Assembly (NCBI RefSeq): GCF_050908995.1
Contig: NC_135119.1
Location: 13,950,001 to 14,014,000 of the forward strand
Source of the DNA: Andrena cerasifolii
Lineage: Eukaryota > Arthropoda > Insecta > Hymenoptera > Andrenidae
DNA length: 64,000 bases
Reading direction: 5' to 3'
A program made the translations under genes and the position numbers. Positions 9,050 through 21,915 of this stretch are shown piece by piece. Below the pieces are notes generated by a model. It searched no databases, was not told the origin of the DNA, and saw only the letters and a list, made by a program, of their open reading frames with translations. The stretch's first letter is position 1. Every line of letters begins with the position of its first letter.

Positions 9050-11968
9050 ATGGAGGCCCATACTGCAGGCTTGATTGTAATAGGGGATGAAATTTTACGT
9101 GGACAAATCGTAGATACAAACACATCGTATTTGGCAAAAAAGTTGCGGGCTTCTGGTATTAAACTCCAAAGAATAACAGTGATTCCTGATATTGTGTGTA
9201 TTCATTAATTATAATTATTCATTACCTGTCTTTACACAAATGAAAATCATGAGATTGCTACAAAGTACAATTAACTACAGTGGCTCACAGCCATAATCGT
9301 ACACAATTTAAAATCGCATAACTTTTTTAAAATTAATCCAAACGACTTGTGTGTTTTTTTTTAGAAGCTAGAAGGATTAGTTTGCTAAGTGACGTGATTC
9401 GTCGTTTTGAAAAAAAATGCACTTGGTCGGAATAGCAAAAAAAATAGAAAACGTCGTTTTTTCAACTTTTTTTTGTGAGCCTGTAATGAAAATTCAAAAA
9501 ACCCGTTTGTAGATTGAAGTAAGTTGTATACGTGTCTAAAATTTCATGACAAACGATTAACGTTGCTCTGAGCTATAAACGCTTAAAGATCGCAGAATAA
9601 GGTCGAGAATCGCGGAAATTCCCAAAATCAGCGATTCTCATGAAATGTTAACCGATTTTCATGAAATTTTAGACACGTATGCAACTTACTTCAATCTACA
9701 AACTTTTTTTTTTAATTTTCATTACAGGCTATTCCAACCAAGTGCATTTTTTTTTTCAAAACAACGAATCACGTCACTAAGCAAACTAATCCTTCTAGCT
9801 TCTAAAAAAAAAACTCAAGTCATTTGGATTAATTTTAAAAAAGTTATGCGTTTTTAAAGAGTGTACGATTATGGCTGCGAGCCACTGTATAACTACTTAA
9901 ATGCTCGAAAAGTATTATTTAATTCAATATTAAAGATAATAAGTTTGACTTAGATTTTCGATATTTTATGCCATTTCTTTTTTAATTATATCAAACTCAA
10001 AAGTAATTCGGAAGTTTAATTTTACATTCTTAGTATTGAAATTTACAAAATCTGTTAATCGAAAGAGATTTACTTTTTGTAATATGCATGATTCCTTCAA
10101 CTTGAATATCTGAATTCTCACTACGCATAATGTAGCCTTTTGTGTTAGGTGGATGAAATTGCAAAGAGTGTAGACGAAGCTTCTCAAAAATATTCTGTTG
10201 TATTTACGTCTGGTGGTGTTGGGCCCACACATGATGATGTAACATATGAAGCTGTAGCTAAAGGGTTAAAATTGAAACTTGATTTAAATGAAAAATTAGT
10301 TGATATTCTCTCGAATCTGTTCCCTGAGGAAAAAGAAGCTCGACGTCTTTGCATTGTACCAACACCATGCGAACTTGTTCACGTTCATTCGCAGAGTAAG
10401 TATTTTAATAAATAATTAACATCTACTATGTAAAGTTATTTATTGAAAAGATATTTTTCTACCATAAATTCATGATATCAGTTCGATTGTAATAAACAAA
10501 TTCTGAAATTATTCTAATAATAAATCAATTACTAATTCGTAAAAGTTATAAGAGAACTACTTTTCAGAAGACTACGCAGTGATAAAAGCAAAGAATGTGT
10601 ATGTATTGCCGGGCTCCCCAAAATATTTTGAGCTTGCTGTTGATACAATCATGTCACAGTTAAAAGGATCTACTCCTTTACACTTTGAGTATATAGATAT
10701 TAATTTAAATGAACTATCAATCGTACAAGTTTTGGATGATCATGCGCGACGCTGGAAGAATATAGTCAGTATTGGTAGTTATCCTCAAACAACACCTGAA
10801 CATTTCACAAGAATTACACTGGAGGGAACAAAGGAACATGTTTTAGAAGGAAAAGGAGAACTTTTGTATTCTTTACCGATTCAAAAAATACGAAACCTGA
10901 GCAGTGGGTTTACTAGTTATCATGCAAAGAAAGTTCTTGAAGATGGTGATAAGCAGGAGCACGTAAAGAGTGCATTAAAGATTTTGCAAGACTGTTATGA
11001 AAGGTAGTGTATTTTGATTTGAAACAGTGTACAGAATTTATTATTAAATCTGTCTTAATTAATAAATTAGCGTCATTACTTCGGACTATTCTTTAAATAA
11101 GCTGTAGATTATTTTGCCCCAAACAGTATAAAAAAATTATGCTATACACGTATTTTATATGTATACGTTTAGGTACAAGCCAGAAGAGATTTTTATAAGT
11201 TTCAATGGTGGAAAAGATTGTACGGTGGTGTTACATTTGGCTGCCATTATTGCAAAATTACAAAATATTACAACATTATTGTGTTTATATGTAACAGCTG
11301 ATCCATTTCCAGAGGTAATATCAAACTTAATTAATGTGAATTAATTAGTAACAAAATCATGAATTGGAAATGCGTGTGCATACATTATTTACTTTTTAAA
11401 AGAAACTTTACCTGTTGTCAATACCTTTATATAATTAAACATTTTTTGTGTCATTCTCAACATGCAAAAACTATTCCGGATAATTAAATTATGTAAGTAT
11501 ACCTAAGAGAGTGAGTACGTGATTTATTCAATACTTTTTTAGATGGACTCTTTTGTGGAGAGAGCTGCTCAGTATTATGGGTTGAATTTAGTGAGGAAGG
11601 AACGTCCCATGCAGGCGGCTTTAAGCTCCCTGTTAAAGGAAAGGAATAACTTAAAAGCAAGCCTCATGGGAATGAGGAAAGGTGATCCTGGCACAGAGAA
11701 CTTGGAGCCTTTCTCAGCGACTGATCCAACCTGGCCTCGCCTAATTCGCGTGAATCCTATTTTAAACTGGACGTATGAGCAAGTGTGGAAATTCTTGTTA
11801 AAGCACAACGTACCATATTGTCCTCTATATGATGAAGGATACACAAGTTTAGGAACAAGATCGACTACAGTACCGAATCCACGTTTAGAGGATCCCAATA
11901 ACCCGTCATCCTATTTTCCAGCGTACACTTTAACTGATGAGTCTGCCGAGAGACAAGGCAGAGTATAA
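9050..11968 (+). CDS. FLAD1: FAD synthase (molybdopterin-binding plus PAPS-reductase-like domains)
   Basis: Five exons, 9050-9193, 10149-10395, 10568-11003, 11173-11314 and 11543-11968, with phases 0, 1, 2, 0 that all match; 464 residues. The enzyme adenylates FMN with ATP to make FAD. The N-terminal MoCF-binding-like domain shows GDEILRGQIVDTNTSYL and SGGVGPTHDD (69-78). The catalytic C-terminal adenylyltransferase domain has the P-loop-like SFNGGKDC (285-292), LMGMRKGDP (364-372) and LYDEGYTSLGTRSTTVPNP (418-436). Length is close to the short human isoform. A splice acceptor (CTTAG) lies just before the ATG, so there is probably a 5' UTR exon. Intron 1 contains a 610-bp inverted-repeat element. 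AATAAA at 12310-12315 is a likely polyadenylation signal. It starts 440 bp after RBIS ends, on the same strand. Confidence 0.95.
9278..9887. mobile_element. Palindromic TA-flanked MITE in FLAD1 intron 1
   Basis: Ends are inverted CAGTGGCTC and continue as near full-length arms of about 290 bp meeting near 9580. TA flanks at 9276-9277 and 9888-9889 fit Tc1/mariner. The ORF on this stretch is not coding. Confidence 0.8.
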
Positions 11969-12597
11969 CCAGCTCGTTAGATTCATTTCTATGCAACAAG
12001 AAACTAGAATAGTGCAAAATCGTACAGTATCTGCATCCTAGGCAACTTGAAAACGCTTAATACGAAAAGACAAGAAAAACTATTTTATATCTCGTGTACT
12101 ATAAAATATTATATAATGCTTTAAAAGACATGCGTTATGCGGTCCTAGGTGAAGAATAATTTATACCAATTTAGCTTAATTGAAGTATTAACAGGGCCAT
12201 AATTATAGTTATTCAAAAATGTAATTCGCTAAGTATTAAAGTAGCCAAAATCTAGTTATTAATTTAGGGAACTGTTACTCTCATTTGCTGGGGAATACGA
12301 GCGTATTCAAATAAAGCTTAAATAATTGTAAAAATATTGGTGCGCCTTTGTATGATTCCCAATTCATTAACGCCCTAGAGCCTCATTGATATGAATTAAT
12401 GTACTATGAATGGGAAACGTTGTGACACGGTGTTAAGAGACTCCAGCCTGGAGGAGGCCTCGGGCCTAACGAAAATCTGAATCTTGACTGACGATCTGCA
12501 TGATCAATTCGCATGACTTTGACGCACATTCCTGCTGACCCAGAGTAACCAGGGGATGATCCCCGGCTGATCCCCCTACGAAGCCCGCAAAGCTAGC
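11969..12597. other. FLAD1-opsin intergenic region
   Basis: FLAD1 3' UTR with AATAAA at 12310-12315, then a GC-richer stretch leading into the opsin promoter. No repeat or further gene recognised. Confidence 0.5.
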
Positions 12598-12640
12598 GGA
12601 TTAGGGTTTCGTCGGTTCAAGGGGGTAGGGCGGTATAAAA
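12598..12640 (+). promoter_or_regulatory. UV-opsin core promoter (GGATTA site and TATA box)
   Basis: A TATAAAA box at 12634-12640 is 55 bp upstream of the opsin ATG. At 12598-12603 is GGATTA, the core recognised by Otd-type K50 homeodomain proteins and half of the RCSI/P3 motif of insect opsin promoters. The other half of the palindrome is not preserved, so only a half-site is claimed. Confidence 0.6.
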
Positions 12641-12694
12641 CAGCCGGCTGATCAACCGTATCAAGGAGAGGGGCTGGCAGACGGAGTGACCAAC

Positions 12695-15692
12695 ATGTCC
12701 AACGACAGTGTTCATTGGGAGGCAAGATACCTACCAGCAGGGCCACCACGTTTGCTGGGATGGAACGTTCCTGCTGAGGAAATAGTTCATATACCAGAAC
12801 ATTGGCTGGTCTATCCTGAGCCGAACCCCTCCCTTCATTATTTATTGGCCCTCCTTTATATCCTCTTCACGTTCCTCGCCTTGCTCGGGAATGGCCTGGT
12901 GATATGGATCTTTTGCGCGTAAGTCAACTTCTTTGTCGATAAATCTCGTTGCGCCACTGCGTGATCTAGTTTCTCCACTGATAATGAATGTTATACGAAT
13001 AGTTATACATAAGTAAATTAAGCAACACGATCAACGTACTAATCATCTTGTGGTCCTTCTGTTGCTAGGGCCAAATCACTAAGGACACCCTCGAACATGT
13101 TCGTCGTGAACCTCGCGGTCTGCGACTTCTTCATGATGATTAAGACACCTATCTTTATATACAATTCCTTCAACACTGGTTTCGCCCTGGGCCACTTGGG
13201 ATGCCAAATATTCGGGTTCATCGGTTCCTTGACTGGCATCGGTGCCTCGATTACGAATGCGGCAATAGCTTATGATAGATATAGGTATGGGGTTCTGATT
13301 ATTCCTAAAGAAACCTGCCAGCAAAGTGCTATTGCTCAGTGTACAATGGAAAACCACTTAACGATTGTGTAACCACTTACCAAATTTCACCGGCAAATCT
13401 GTAAAAGGAAACATAATTAACGATTAACGTAAAAGAAAGCTTCTATCTTCCAAATGCGAGTACATGCCAAGAGGAAGTCGATAACGAGTACTTCTGAGTG
13501 GCAATAAAGGAGAGTCTATGAGAACATTGTTATGTAATAATAGTCTGAAATTTTCAATACTTTGCGTCAGTACTTTCAAAGTACTTTCATTTTCAATACC
13601 TATCTACGAAGAGACACTTGGAAACGGGGCTTCCATTGAATTCAAAGTTAGCAATCTACTTATCATTGTATTTCTTCATTCCAGCACAATAGCAAGACCA
13701 CTGGATGGTAAGTTGTCACGCGGGCAAGTGATGCTATTTATCGTGCTGATCTGGACCTATACCATACCTTGGGGTCTGATGCCCGTGATGGGAGTTTGGG
13801 GACGTTTCGTGCCCGAGGGCTTCCTCACCAGCTGCACCTTCGATTACCTGACCGACTCCAGCGAGACGAGAATTTTCGTCGCCACCATATTCACTTTCTC
13901 TTACGCTATTCCGATGATGCTTATCATATATTACTACAGCCAGATCGTCAGCCACGTCGTTAACCATGAGAAAGCGCTTCGCGAACAGGCGAAGAAGATG
14001 AACGTCGACAGTCTACGAAGTAACGCAAACACGAACACTCAAAGCGCTGAAATTCGTATAGCGAAGGTATTTCATACGATATTCTTCTTCCTTCTCTTTT
14101 ATAAATATAATATTTGTCATTTATTTAGTATGAATAGTGGTCTAAGAAATGGAACATCCTTGCTGTGACAGTACATCAAAATTATATACCCGTTAGTCTT
14201 TGACAGGGGGTGAGAGCGGCAAGGAGTTTCTGACGTTACGAAAAGAAAAAGCTTCAGCTTCGCATGTCGTAGTTTAGAGACAAATTTTCATTCGTTGTGG
14301 ATTAGAAGGAGAAATAGTGCTAATTGAGGGCTTCTTTAATTTCTTTGGGATACTTTTGAGGCTTATTTTATTTTTTTCTTAATTTCTCTTAATATTCAGA
14401 ATGAATATTTTTACTCTTCTAATATACAGTGGGCATTTTACGTTGAGAGACCATAATAGTTTTCATAATGCAATTTTTTTGAGATTTGTAATAAAGAATT
14501 ATTGAATTGCTCTAATTGTTATCAGTTTAATGTATATTATGCGTGTTTGTTCGCGAGATTTGCCGTTAACAGTTTAACTGGTATAAAATGTTTCTGTTCG
14601 AAGGCTGCCATCACAATTTGCTTCCTGTTCATCCTCTCGTGGACTCCGTACGGTGTGATGGCAATGATCGGCGCGTTTGGCAATAAAGGACTGTTAACAC
14701 CCGGTGTCACGATGATACCAGCGTGTACGTGCAAATCTGTCGCCTGTTTGGATCCATACGTTTACGCTATAAGTCACCCGAAGTACAGGTAAACTTGTGA
14801 AGTAAAATTGCAACGCGACATTAAACACTATAATAATCTTAAGAACATTAGGTGTTAACAAATATGGAAGAGTCCTTCACGAGCATACACTTTCTTTCAC
14901 TTTCTTCCAACTTGAAAATTGATTCATCAGAATAGTCTCTGATGTTACCTAATACTGCAGCTATACTTAGAGAAGTTTTAGAGAACTGACTATTTGAATA
15001 GTGAGACCATGGATTACAAAGATTCTAAATGTTACGCTATGTATATCAGCTTGCTACTTAAGAGACAGGGGTTCATGTTTTCTGTGTTTAAAACGCAATT
15101 ATAGTAGAGCGAGGGATCGGCGGGCTTAAGCTACGCTGGATGGAGGGGGAAACACCTACAAGAGCGGCAGTAATGTGTGCTTGAACTGCACCTGCGTCAG
15201 TCACGCACACATTACCACCGCTCCTGTAGGTGTTTCCCCCTCCATCAATGTAGCTTAAGCCCGCCGATCCCTGAGCGGAGCAATACGATGGCATATAGAG
15301 TAGTGGGGGTAGCTTTTTAATGGCATGGAACGGCCAATTGATTTTCTTTCGATTACTATAGCTTCGTCAAGTGTCTGGCCAATAAGGTTATGTCATTAGA
15401 TTCCTGATGAAGCCAGCTGCAATGTTGCCGAAACGTAGAAATATAATCCTATGAGTCTCTAAAATAATCTTCGTCACTCTATTGTAATGATGTCATCATA
15501 TAGAGACCAAGGTGTTTGTTTCCAAAATTGATTCTGTTGTATAGAATGAAATAAAGTACACGTACAATGATTGTTTGGGACAGGTTGGAGCTGCAGAAAC
15601 GATTACCATGGCTAGAACTGCAAGAGAAGCCGATATCAGACTCGACGAGCACCACAACCGAAACAGTAAATACACCACCGGCCTCGAGCTAG
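12695..15692 (+). CDS. UVop: Ultraviolet-sensitive opsin
   Basis: Five exons, 12695-12918, 13069-13284, 13685-14066, 14604-14788 and 15584-15692, phases 2, 2, 0, 2, all consistent; 371 residues, the usual bee UV-opsin length. A rhabdomeric G-protein-coupled receptor that binds 11-cis retinal-type chromophore in photoreceptor membranes and signals through Gq. Seen: seven hydrophobic segments, the retinal-attachment Lys318 in PACTCKSVACLDP, DRY at 144-146, the invertebrate loop-3 signature NHEKALREQAKKMN, and Lys100 in MMIKTPIFIYNS of helix 2, the residue tied to UV tuning in insect UV opsins (bovine position 90). N-terminus shows GWNVPAEEIVHIPEHW. The small last exon ends TPPASS. Some introns contain long pass-through ORFs, for example before exon 3, that are not coding. 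AATAAA is at 15817-15822. Confidence 0.97.
15112..15272. mobile_element. Fold-back element, copy B
   Basis: In the last UV-opsin intron. Arms of about 70 bp are nearly perfect inverted copies with ends AGGGATCGGCGGGCTTAA. Same family as 3885-4025, but with better preserved arms. Confidence 0.85.
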
Positions 15693-15816
15693 ACTACAAT
15701 CGAAAACTTTTGCTTCTGGAAAGCAAAAGATAGGGATATACCTTGGCGATTCACAGTATACCTTGTTTACACTCTCTGTTAATAATAAGCGATCCTTGTA
15801 TAGCGAAAGCAACTGC

Positions 15817-15822
15817 AATAAA
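15817..15822 (+). terminator. UV-opsin polyadenylation signal
   Basis: AATAAA 125 bp after the opsin stop codon. Confidence 0.6.
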
Positions 15823-18191
15823 GCAACTTCCTGGCATATGTACTCCCTTGATTTTCCATCACCACAAACACGCAGGCATCACCGGATAACATATCGCATG
15901 TTAATGATACCGTGATTACTGGGCACGGTAGAAGATTGTAAACGATAACAAAATTGAAATAAAAGTGTTCTAGCACTTTCAATGGCGTCGGTGGTGGTGA
16001 TTGAAAGTCATTTCTGTATTACGCAACTGGAGTTGGTGGTACCATACTCCGCCAGAAAACTCTATACTTTCGGCTAAATTATTAATTGTACAGTAACGCG
16101 TAAGACATTCTATCAAGATCTATAATCTGGGAAAGGTTTTGGCGTGTTTACGCGTCGATATTTTCTGGAAAGTATCGAAAGTATATTGTTTGGGAGCTCC
16201 CGGCTCCCAACTTTAAAAACAAATCAAGCTCAGAGTTTGCATTGTGTTTCGCTGCCTCAGCGATTCTTCGCTCGCGCAGCAGTCGAGCCTAAATTTTAAT
16301 CTTTATATGCTTTATTAGATGATCGTGAAAGTATCACTAATGGATTGATTAATCTGATGATAATAAGTCTAAACTTCACCTCATTCGGGCCAAATATAAT
16401 ACGTAAGTAATTTGGCTACGGAACATGGAAGCGATTTCAAATACGTATAATTAAAAATAGCCCGAATAATATCGTGTTTGGTTTCATTTTCACCGATAAA
16501 ACCTCACCTATCCAGTGGTAATACTCTTATGAAGATTTAATAAACATAGAAATCGCTATGGACACATATGCGTTCGTTCAGTGAATGGATAGTGTGCGGG
16601 GAACTCCCATAGGCGTTCAGCGACCATAGTTAAGAGATGCGACTGGAGTAGTCCCGCACAGAGTGCACATTAAACGTTCAAATGGTCAGCAGCTCACCAC
16701 CTAAAAGATTACACATAGTATTTTCCTGGCAAAACCTTGCGTCACTCTAACGCAAGTGTTAAGCAAAACCGAATGAATGTACGGGAATGGTGGAAGAGTG
16801 AAACATGGAGGGTGTTAAATGCAGGCATTTTAAATTGTAAGAAATGTCCATTCCTCACAGGATGACTGATAAAGAGATACTCTCGTACGAAAGAAAAACT
16901 GGCAAGTTACAACTTTATTCGCTTTTACATGCTACTCGCCTTATAACTACGATGCTAGGCCTTAGAAATTCGGAAATAATATATATATACGTGACCGGTC
17001 GACTAAATCTGATTAGCTGGCGCTTGAAACATTTCGATATCGCGATAAAGAATCTGTTGCGTAACCGCATTGTATAATTCCGAATTGACTGTACACATCG
17101 AACAATCTGGATCTGGGTCACTCGCCCCCTCGCAGACGCAAAGAACAAGGAAGATTGATCAGTAATTTCATATTGTTCGAATGCTTGTACTCTTCTTCTA
17201 AATACCTAATAATAAAAGAATTGGATAAAAGAAATTATCCCACGTCCACATCCACCATCATCGATCACGCCTCGATTCCCAGATTCGTCTCGCTGAGTCT
17301 CCAACGAAATATCGAAAAGTTCGAAGCACGAGTCAGCGCGGAACAAATGAAATGTCTTTTTTTTTCGTGCCCTTTCGACGAGACCTACGGAACCGTGCAA
17401 CCATTCAAGCGATTTCTTCGCTTCGCTATCCCCCACGACCTGGTCAGCTCGTTCAATGCCGCGCGCGATCTACGATGTGGCTCTCCCTTTGTACTATACG
17501 TTTTCACCGCTAATTGTGCTAACTGTATAATTATATGGTAATAAATAATAAATCACGTCCTGTACAGTTTCCCTAGGAACTTTCTACGTCCCACTATGTT
17601 AGTTCACAGAAGACATTGATTCTCTTTTTACTTTTCCTCCAGAGGCCCCAAGCGGTTACAAGGCGTGGAGATCCAGCATCGTATAACAGGTACGAGAAAT
17701 GATAACGCTCAGAGAGGCGAGGGTATACATATCCTAAAATCGTGTACGACCATCGTATGGGATTCCCAACGACGCGAACAGTAAATGTAACACGATAACA
17801 ATATTAAACGATCGGTGTGTGTCGCACCTGTACGAGGATCAATCTGGAAGTTCTCGCGCGAAATGAAGTATCGAGGAGTTGTAATATTATACATACATTA
17901 TTGCGTATGTGTCGCAATAAGGTTACGTAAGACGCCTTGCTTACGATGGCGTAATGTTTCTGACAATTCAAATTGAAACGATCTTTGATTTTGAGAGTAA
18001 TGGGATACTTTGTTGATTAAATGCGGGGGGGTGGGTTTATCTGGAACACTTTAATTACTCATTCGCTTTTGGGGTACGAAAGAGAGTGATGAGAGCGATG
18101 TTACTTGTTTCGAAATGGGGGTATTATAAATAATCCTTGCTGCATACTTCAGAATTATCAGGATTTTTTTTGTACCATAGTATTCTAAGTA
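15823..18191. other. Intergenic DNA right of the opsin
   Basis: Between the opsin and the next element I see no supported gene. An ORF of 128 codons at 17155-17541 has no recognisable domain and no splice context. At about 16540-16690 is a worn copy, in reverse orientation, of the small TTAA-flanked family represented at 36111-36268 (shared GTGCGGGA and AGGCGTTC blocks). Confidence 0.4.
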
Positions 18192-18590
18192 GGGGAGACC
18201 GGGGCTAGTTGATACAGGGGCAAGTTGATACTGACGAATTATCTCGACACCGTACATATGTAGCTCCATTTGAGCGAGATATGTGAAGATTGTTGTCCAA
18301 TTCTTTCCTACAATCCAGCGTACGTGTGTGTACATTGACATTAACAATCTTTTTTTTAACTGCTTTCGTTTATATAGAGAAAAAGTAAATAGTTTCGATA
18401 CATCCAAATCGATCGTCAAAATAACATTTTTTCATTCATTTTGTATGTATTTTCTCAACATTTCATTTACAACACATTAAAGAGAAAGGGCCAAAGTATA
18501 TTTTAGCATATTTGTTATCGAGTAATTAATTCGAACAAAAATGAAAAACATTGAAAACTGAAAAACGTATCAACTAGCCCCGGTCTCCCC
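18192..18590. mobile_element. TA-flanked element with GGGGAGACCGGGGC ends (short form)
   Basis: Inverted ends GGGGAGACCGGGGCTAGTT with TA at 18190-18191 and 18591-18592; 399 bp. It shares its outer ends with the 851-bp element at 40138-40988, but the interiors differ. Confidence 0.8.
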
Positions 18591-19084
18591 TAATACAAAA
18601 GGATGGATTTCATTATGCGTGACAAGTCGATGATTTTGAATGATTTTAAGTGCAACGATGGTGACTTAAGTAGAAAATGGAAGAGTTTGAAATATTTGTT
18701 TTTCCCAGAAGGTTCATTTTAAAAGATACTCGAAATATTTCCTATATATTTCGGTACAGTTTTGAATATCTTAAATGAATTGAATGAATTTTAAATATTA
18801 CCATCAATCATTTTTGAAGGAATGATAAGTACGTAGTATAAAATTTTTCCTTATTATATCTTTTTGTGTCTTACGTTAGAGGCCTCATTGTACACCTGAG
18901 TTTTTCTGTGTCCCCATAAGAAAGAAATACAAATTCCTTTTTCACACATCGCTTCGTACCCTCAAAACCGACGGAGACATTAATGTGATCAAAATAAACG
19001 AAATATATACTTCCTATATGATTATTCATTAACTAACAATAATTATTCTTTGTTTGCAGATTTAAGTACTCCATTATTCTTTAA

Positions 19085-20167
19085 CCCTCAGAAGTACTAT
19101 GGGGTCCATTAGATTCAAAAACGTAACATACGTTGGTGTAATTCATTACGTGGACTTCGAAATTTAATATTCTCATATTTCTATTTTTATTTACTAACGA
19201 ATCCAATCCAAAGGGAAACCAAAGGTCTAATAAGCTTAACTACATTATTTTTTCAATTTTTCAAACTTTTAGTTAGTTAATAATAATAAAATAGCTAAAA
19301 TAAGAAAAATTGTGATAAAAATGTGGAGAAATGAAAAGATAAATGTAAATGAAAAATGCCAGAAATATATATTTGTGATGAATATTTCGCACTATATAAA
19401 CGAATAAATTACATAAATTAAATCCTTTCTCAAACAACAATAAACATTTCACTTTATTTAGCTACATTTTATGCAATTTCTGTTAATCTTATTATAAAAA
19501 AAGAACACTTTACTTGGCATTTCAAGAATTTTCATTTCTTGCTTTTAATAAAATTCTTCTTAATCGTATGCTTAATTGCTTATCGCGATATCATTATTTT
19601 TCTTATCCATTTCTCACAACGAAAATAGCATTTCAATTAACCTTTCAAAGACTAGCCACACAGGCAGAGTTTGGAGCGATGGGGCCTAAGTGATGGAGGG
19701 GGAAACACGTACAGGAGCGGTGGTAAGCGTTCGAGAATTGACGCCAGCGCCAAGCCAGTCAAGTGGCCCCAACGCGAAGCCAGTCACTTGACTAGCTTGG
19801 CGCTGGCGTCAGTTCACGCACGCTTACCACCACTCCTGTACGTGTTTCCCCCTCCATCACATAGGCCCTATCGCTCCTAACCATAGGCATATATAGACGG
19901 AGCAGAAGCTGGGACTATAGGCGAGGGGAACGGTAGGCTTGGAGGGGAAAAGGCAGAAGTCAGATACAGGCACGTCGGCCCGACGTCGGGTTAGCTTCGG
20001 AAGCATTCGGTATACATAACCACTGCGTTACCCGATTTGCCTGTATCGCTCCCCTTACCGCGAATCTTACACCCCCCTCAGCTGTCTATATATGTCTATG
20101 CTCCTAACTCTGCACACAGGCTCCGCATTACCAAAATCCCTGCAAAACCTATGGTACTCACTGAGGG
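19085..20167. mobile_element. TTAA-flanked 1.1-kb element, piggyBac-type ends
   Basis: Inverted ends CCCTCAG followed by a GTACTATGG-like block, flanked by TTAA at 19081-19084 and 20168-20171. No transposase ORF. A fold-back repeat (19673-19877) is embedded within it, and a second inverted pair surrounds that. Confidence 0.7.
19673..19877. mobile_element. Fold-back element, copy C (nested)
   Basis: Arms share GGGGGAAACACGTACAGG and AGCGGTGGTAA with copies A and B, but the outer ends differ (GGAGCGAT). The loop contains its own inverted repeat of GACGCCAGCGCC. It lies within the 19085-20167 element. Confidence 0.7.
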
Positions 20168-21015
20168 TTAAACGAACACAGAACTTCACACCCAGGAAGA
20201 AAACTATCGCCCATCATAATACTGCAATCAAACGTTTCAAACGCTTGCAAAATATTAAAATATATCTTCGTTCGCGTTTCACAAAGTGTTACCGATCCTC
20301 CGCTCGTATACACGTCGCAAAACAATTATAAACACGCTAAAAAATTACTCGAGGTGTGAATTTCAGACCACCAGCATAACAATTGATCCCCCTGTAGACC
20401 ATCCGCATAGGGATCGGGGGGCATATTTACCATATTCTCTTCATCATCGACTCGCAACTGTACAATTATTCTCTACGTCTAACGATAACAACGAATAGAA
20501 ATGCCATTAGAGATATGTATATTACCGATGACTCGTCTAAAAATGTAGAGGGGGACCGTGTTTTGTCGTGTGCGACCCAAGGTTACAGCGAGACCTTTTT
20601 CTCGATTAAAATTATTAACGCGGGCGGGCGGGGGGGGGGGGGTTGGAAGAGAATCAGAAAAAGAAGAAAACGATCATCGTTCGGAGCAAAGTAGGAGGAC
20701 GATCGAATTTTTGAGCACGCGATCAATGATCGTACCCGTCTATACAGCGCGTTAAAATCTCTATCGGAGCATTTTCGGCGAGTACTTATACTTGAACTCG
20801 AGCGGTTCTCAGTGTTGAAAACAGCGGCTGTGTAAAATTCCATTGGCAGGCGCGTGATCATTACCGTGGCTAGTCCTAGATACACGATGCAGTCGGTACT
20901 CTGCGCTTTTGCTACTTTACGTGAGCATGTTGACACGATCCACTTTTGATTCGACATCTAAAACATACGCCAATTACGCATCTTTAAACTCTTAACTCGT
21001 TGACTGCAACATGGG
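20168..21015. other. Intergenic DNA with a G homopolymer
   Basis: No gene recognised. A run of 13 G is at 20630-20642, inside a GC-rich patch. Confidence 0.5.
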
Positions 21016-21283
21016 CAGGGCCGTTCCTGGCGGGGGTGCAGAAGGTGCCCCCGCACCTGGGCGGCCAAACTTAAAGGCGGCCTCGGGCCGTTTATTGTAT
21101 GTAAAGTTTTGACTAATAAGAATAATAATCGAAACTCTTTTGCGCGATAACTGTTTAAAATTATGTATATGTAGATATAATAGTAAACACTGCGTATCAA
21201 ATTCTTAATTAAGAAATATTAAATTAATAAGGGCGGCAATATTGCTTTCGCACCTGAGCGGCCAAAACCCAGGAACGGCCCTG
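21016..21283. mobile_element. hAT-type MITE
   Basis: Inverted ends CAGGGCCGTTCCTGG and a near-perfect 8-bp flanking duplication (AACATGGG / AACATCGG). 268 bp, non-coding. Confidence 0.75.
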
Positions 21284-21754
21284 AACATCGGGGTCATCGA
21301 TGACAATTTTTCCTTAGAATTCTTGCGATAAACGAAGCTTTTGATTTGCAATCTTCTGAATAATACCGTAATAATATAGTGTGTTTATCGCCAATTCACG
21401 TTTAACATAGTGTAAATCAGCAGAAAGCATGAGACAGTGGCGTGGCAGTCAACGTTTTAAGGGTGGTTTTCGTTTACGACGGCCGAATCAAACCTGTGGC
21501 GGTGCCTGTATCGAATACGTAAGCGTTTCTTGTTCACGGAGAACTGCTTCCATTGCTGCGTTCGCGTTAAGGTGGGATTTCCTATTAGCGTTGGACACTT
21601 GTATACTGATATATAATAGAGCTTTTGTATCCTTATAAACGATTTTATATTTATTCGTTTCGCGTCGGTGCGTTTTCTTCCGATGGAAATGAACATTTCA
21701 CCCTCCTAAATGGTGCTTCTTTTAAGTTTTCACCAATCTCTGCCTCAGGTTTAA

Positions 21755-21882
21755 CACTCTGGGTGCTGACACTTTAAACGCTTAGCGTGCGCCCTCTGCG
21801 GGACTCCCCTAGTTGTATCTCTTAACCATAGTGGCTGAGCGCGCATAGGCGTTCCTCGCACACATTGCGTGCACCCAAAGGG
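21755..21882. mobile_element. Small TTAA-flanked MITE
   Basis: TTAA at 21751-21754 and 21883-21886. Ends CTCTGGGTGC and GCACCCAAAGGG are inverted. Related to 36111-36268 and 39955-40089. Confidence 0.75.
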
Positions 21883-21915
21883 TTAAAACAGAATCATATT
21901 TATTTTTGTACTTAA

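Noticed and set aside
13518..13684. Long ORF leading into UV-opsin exon 3
   Set aside because: It is open intron sequence; the acceptor at 13684 and the split Ser codon restore the standard opsin sequence.
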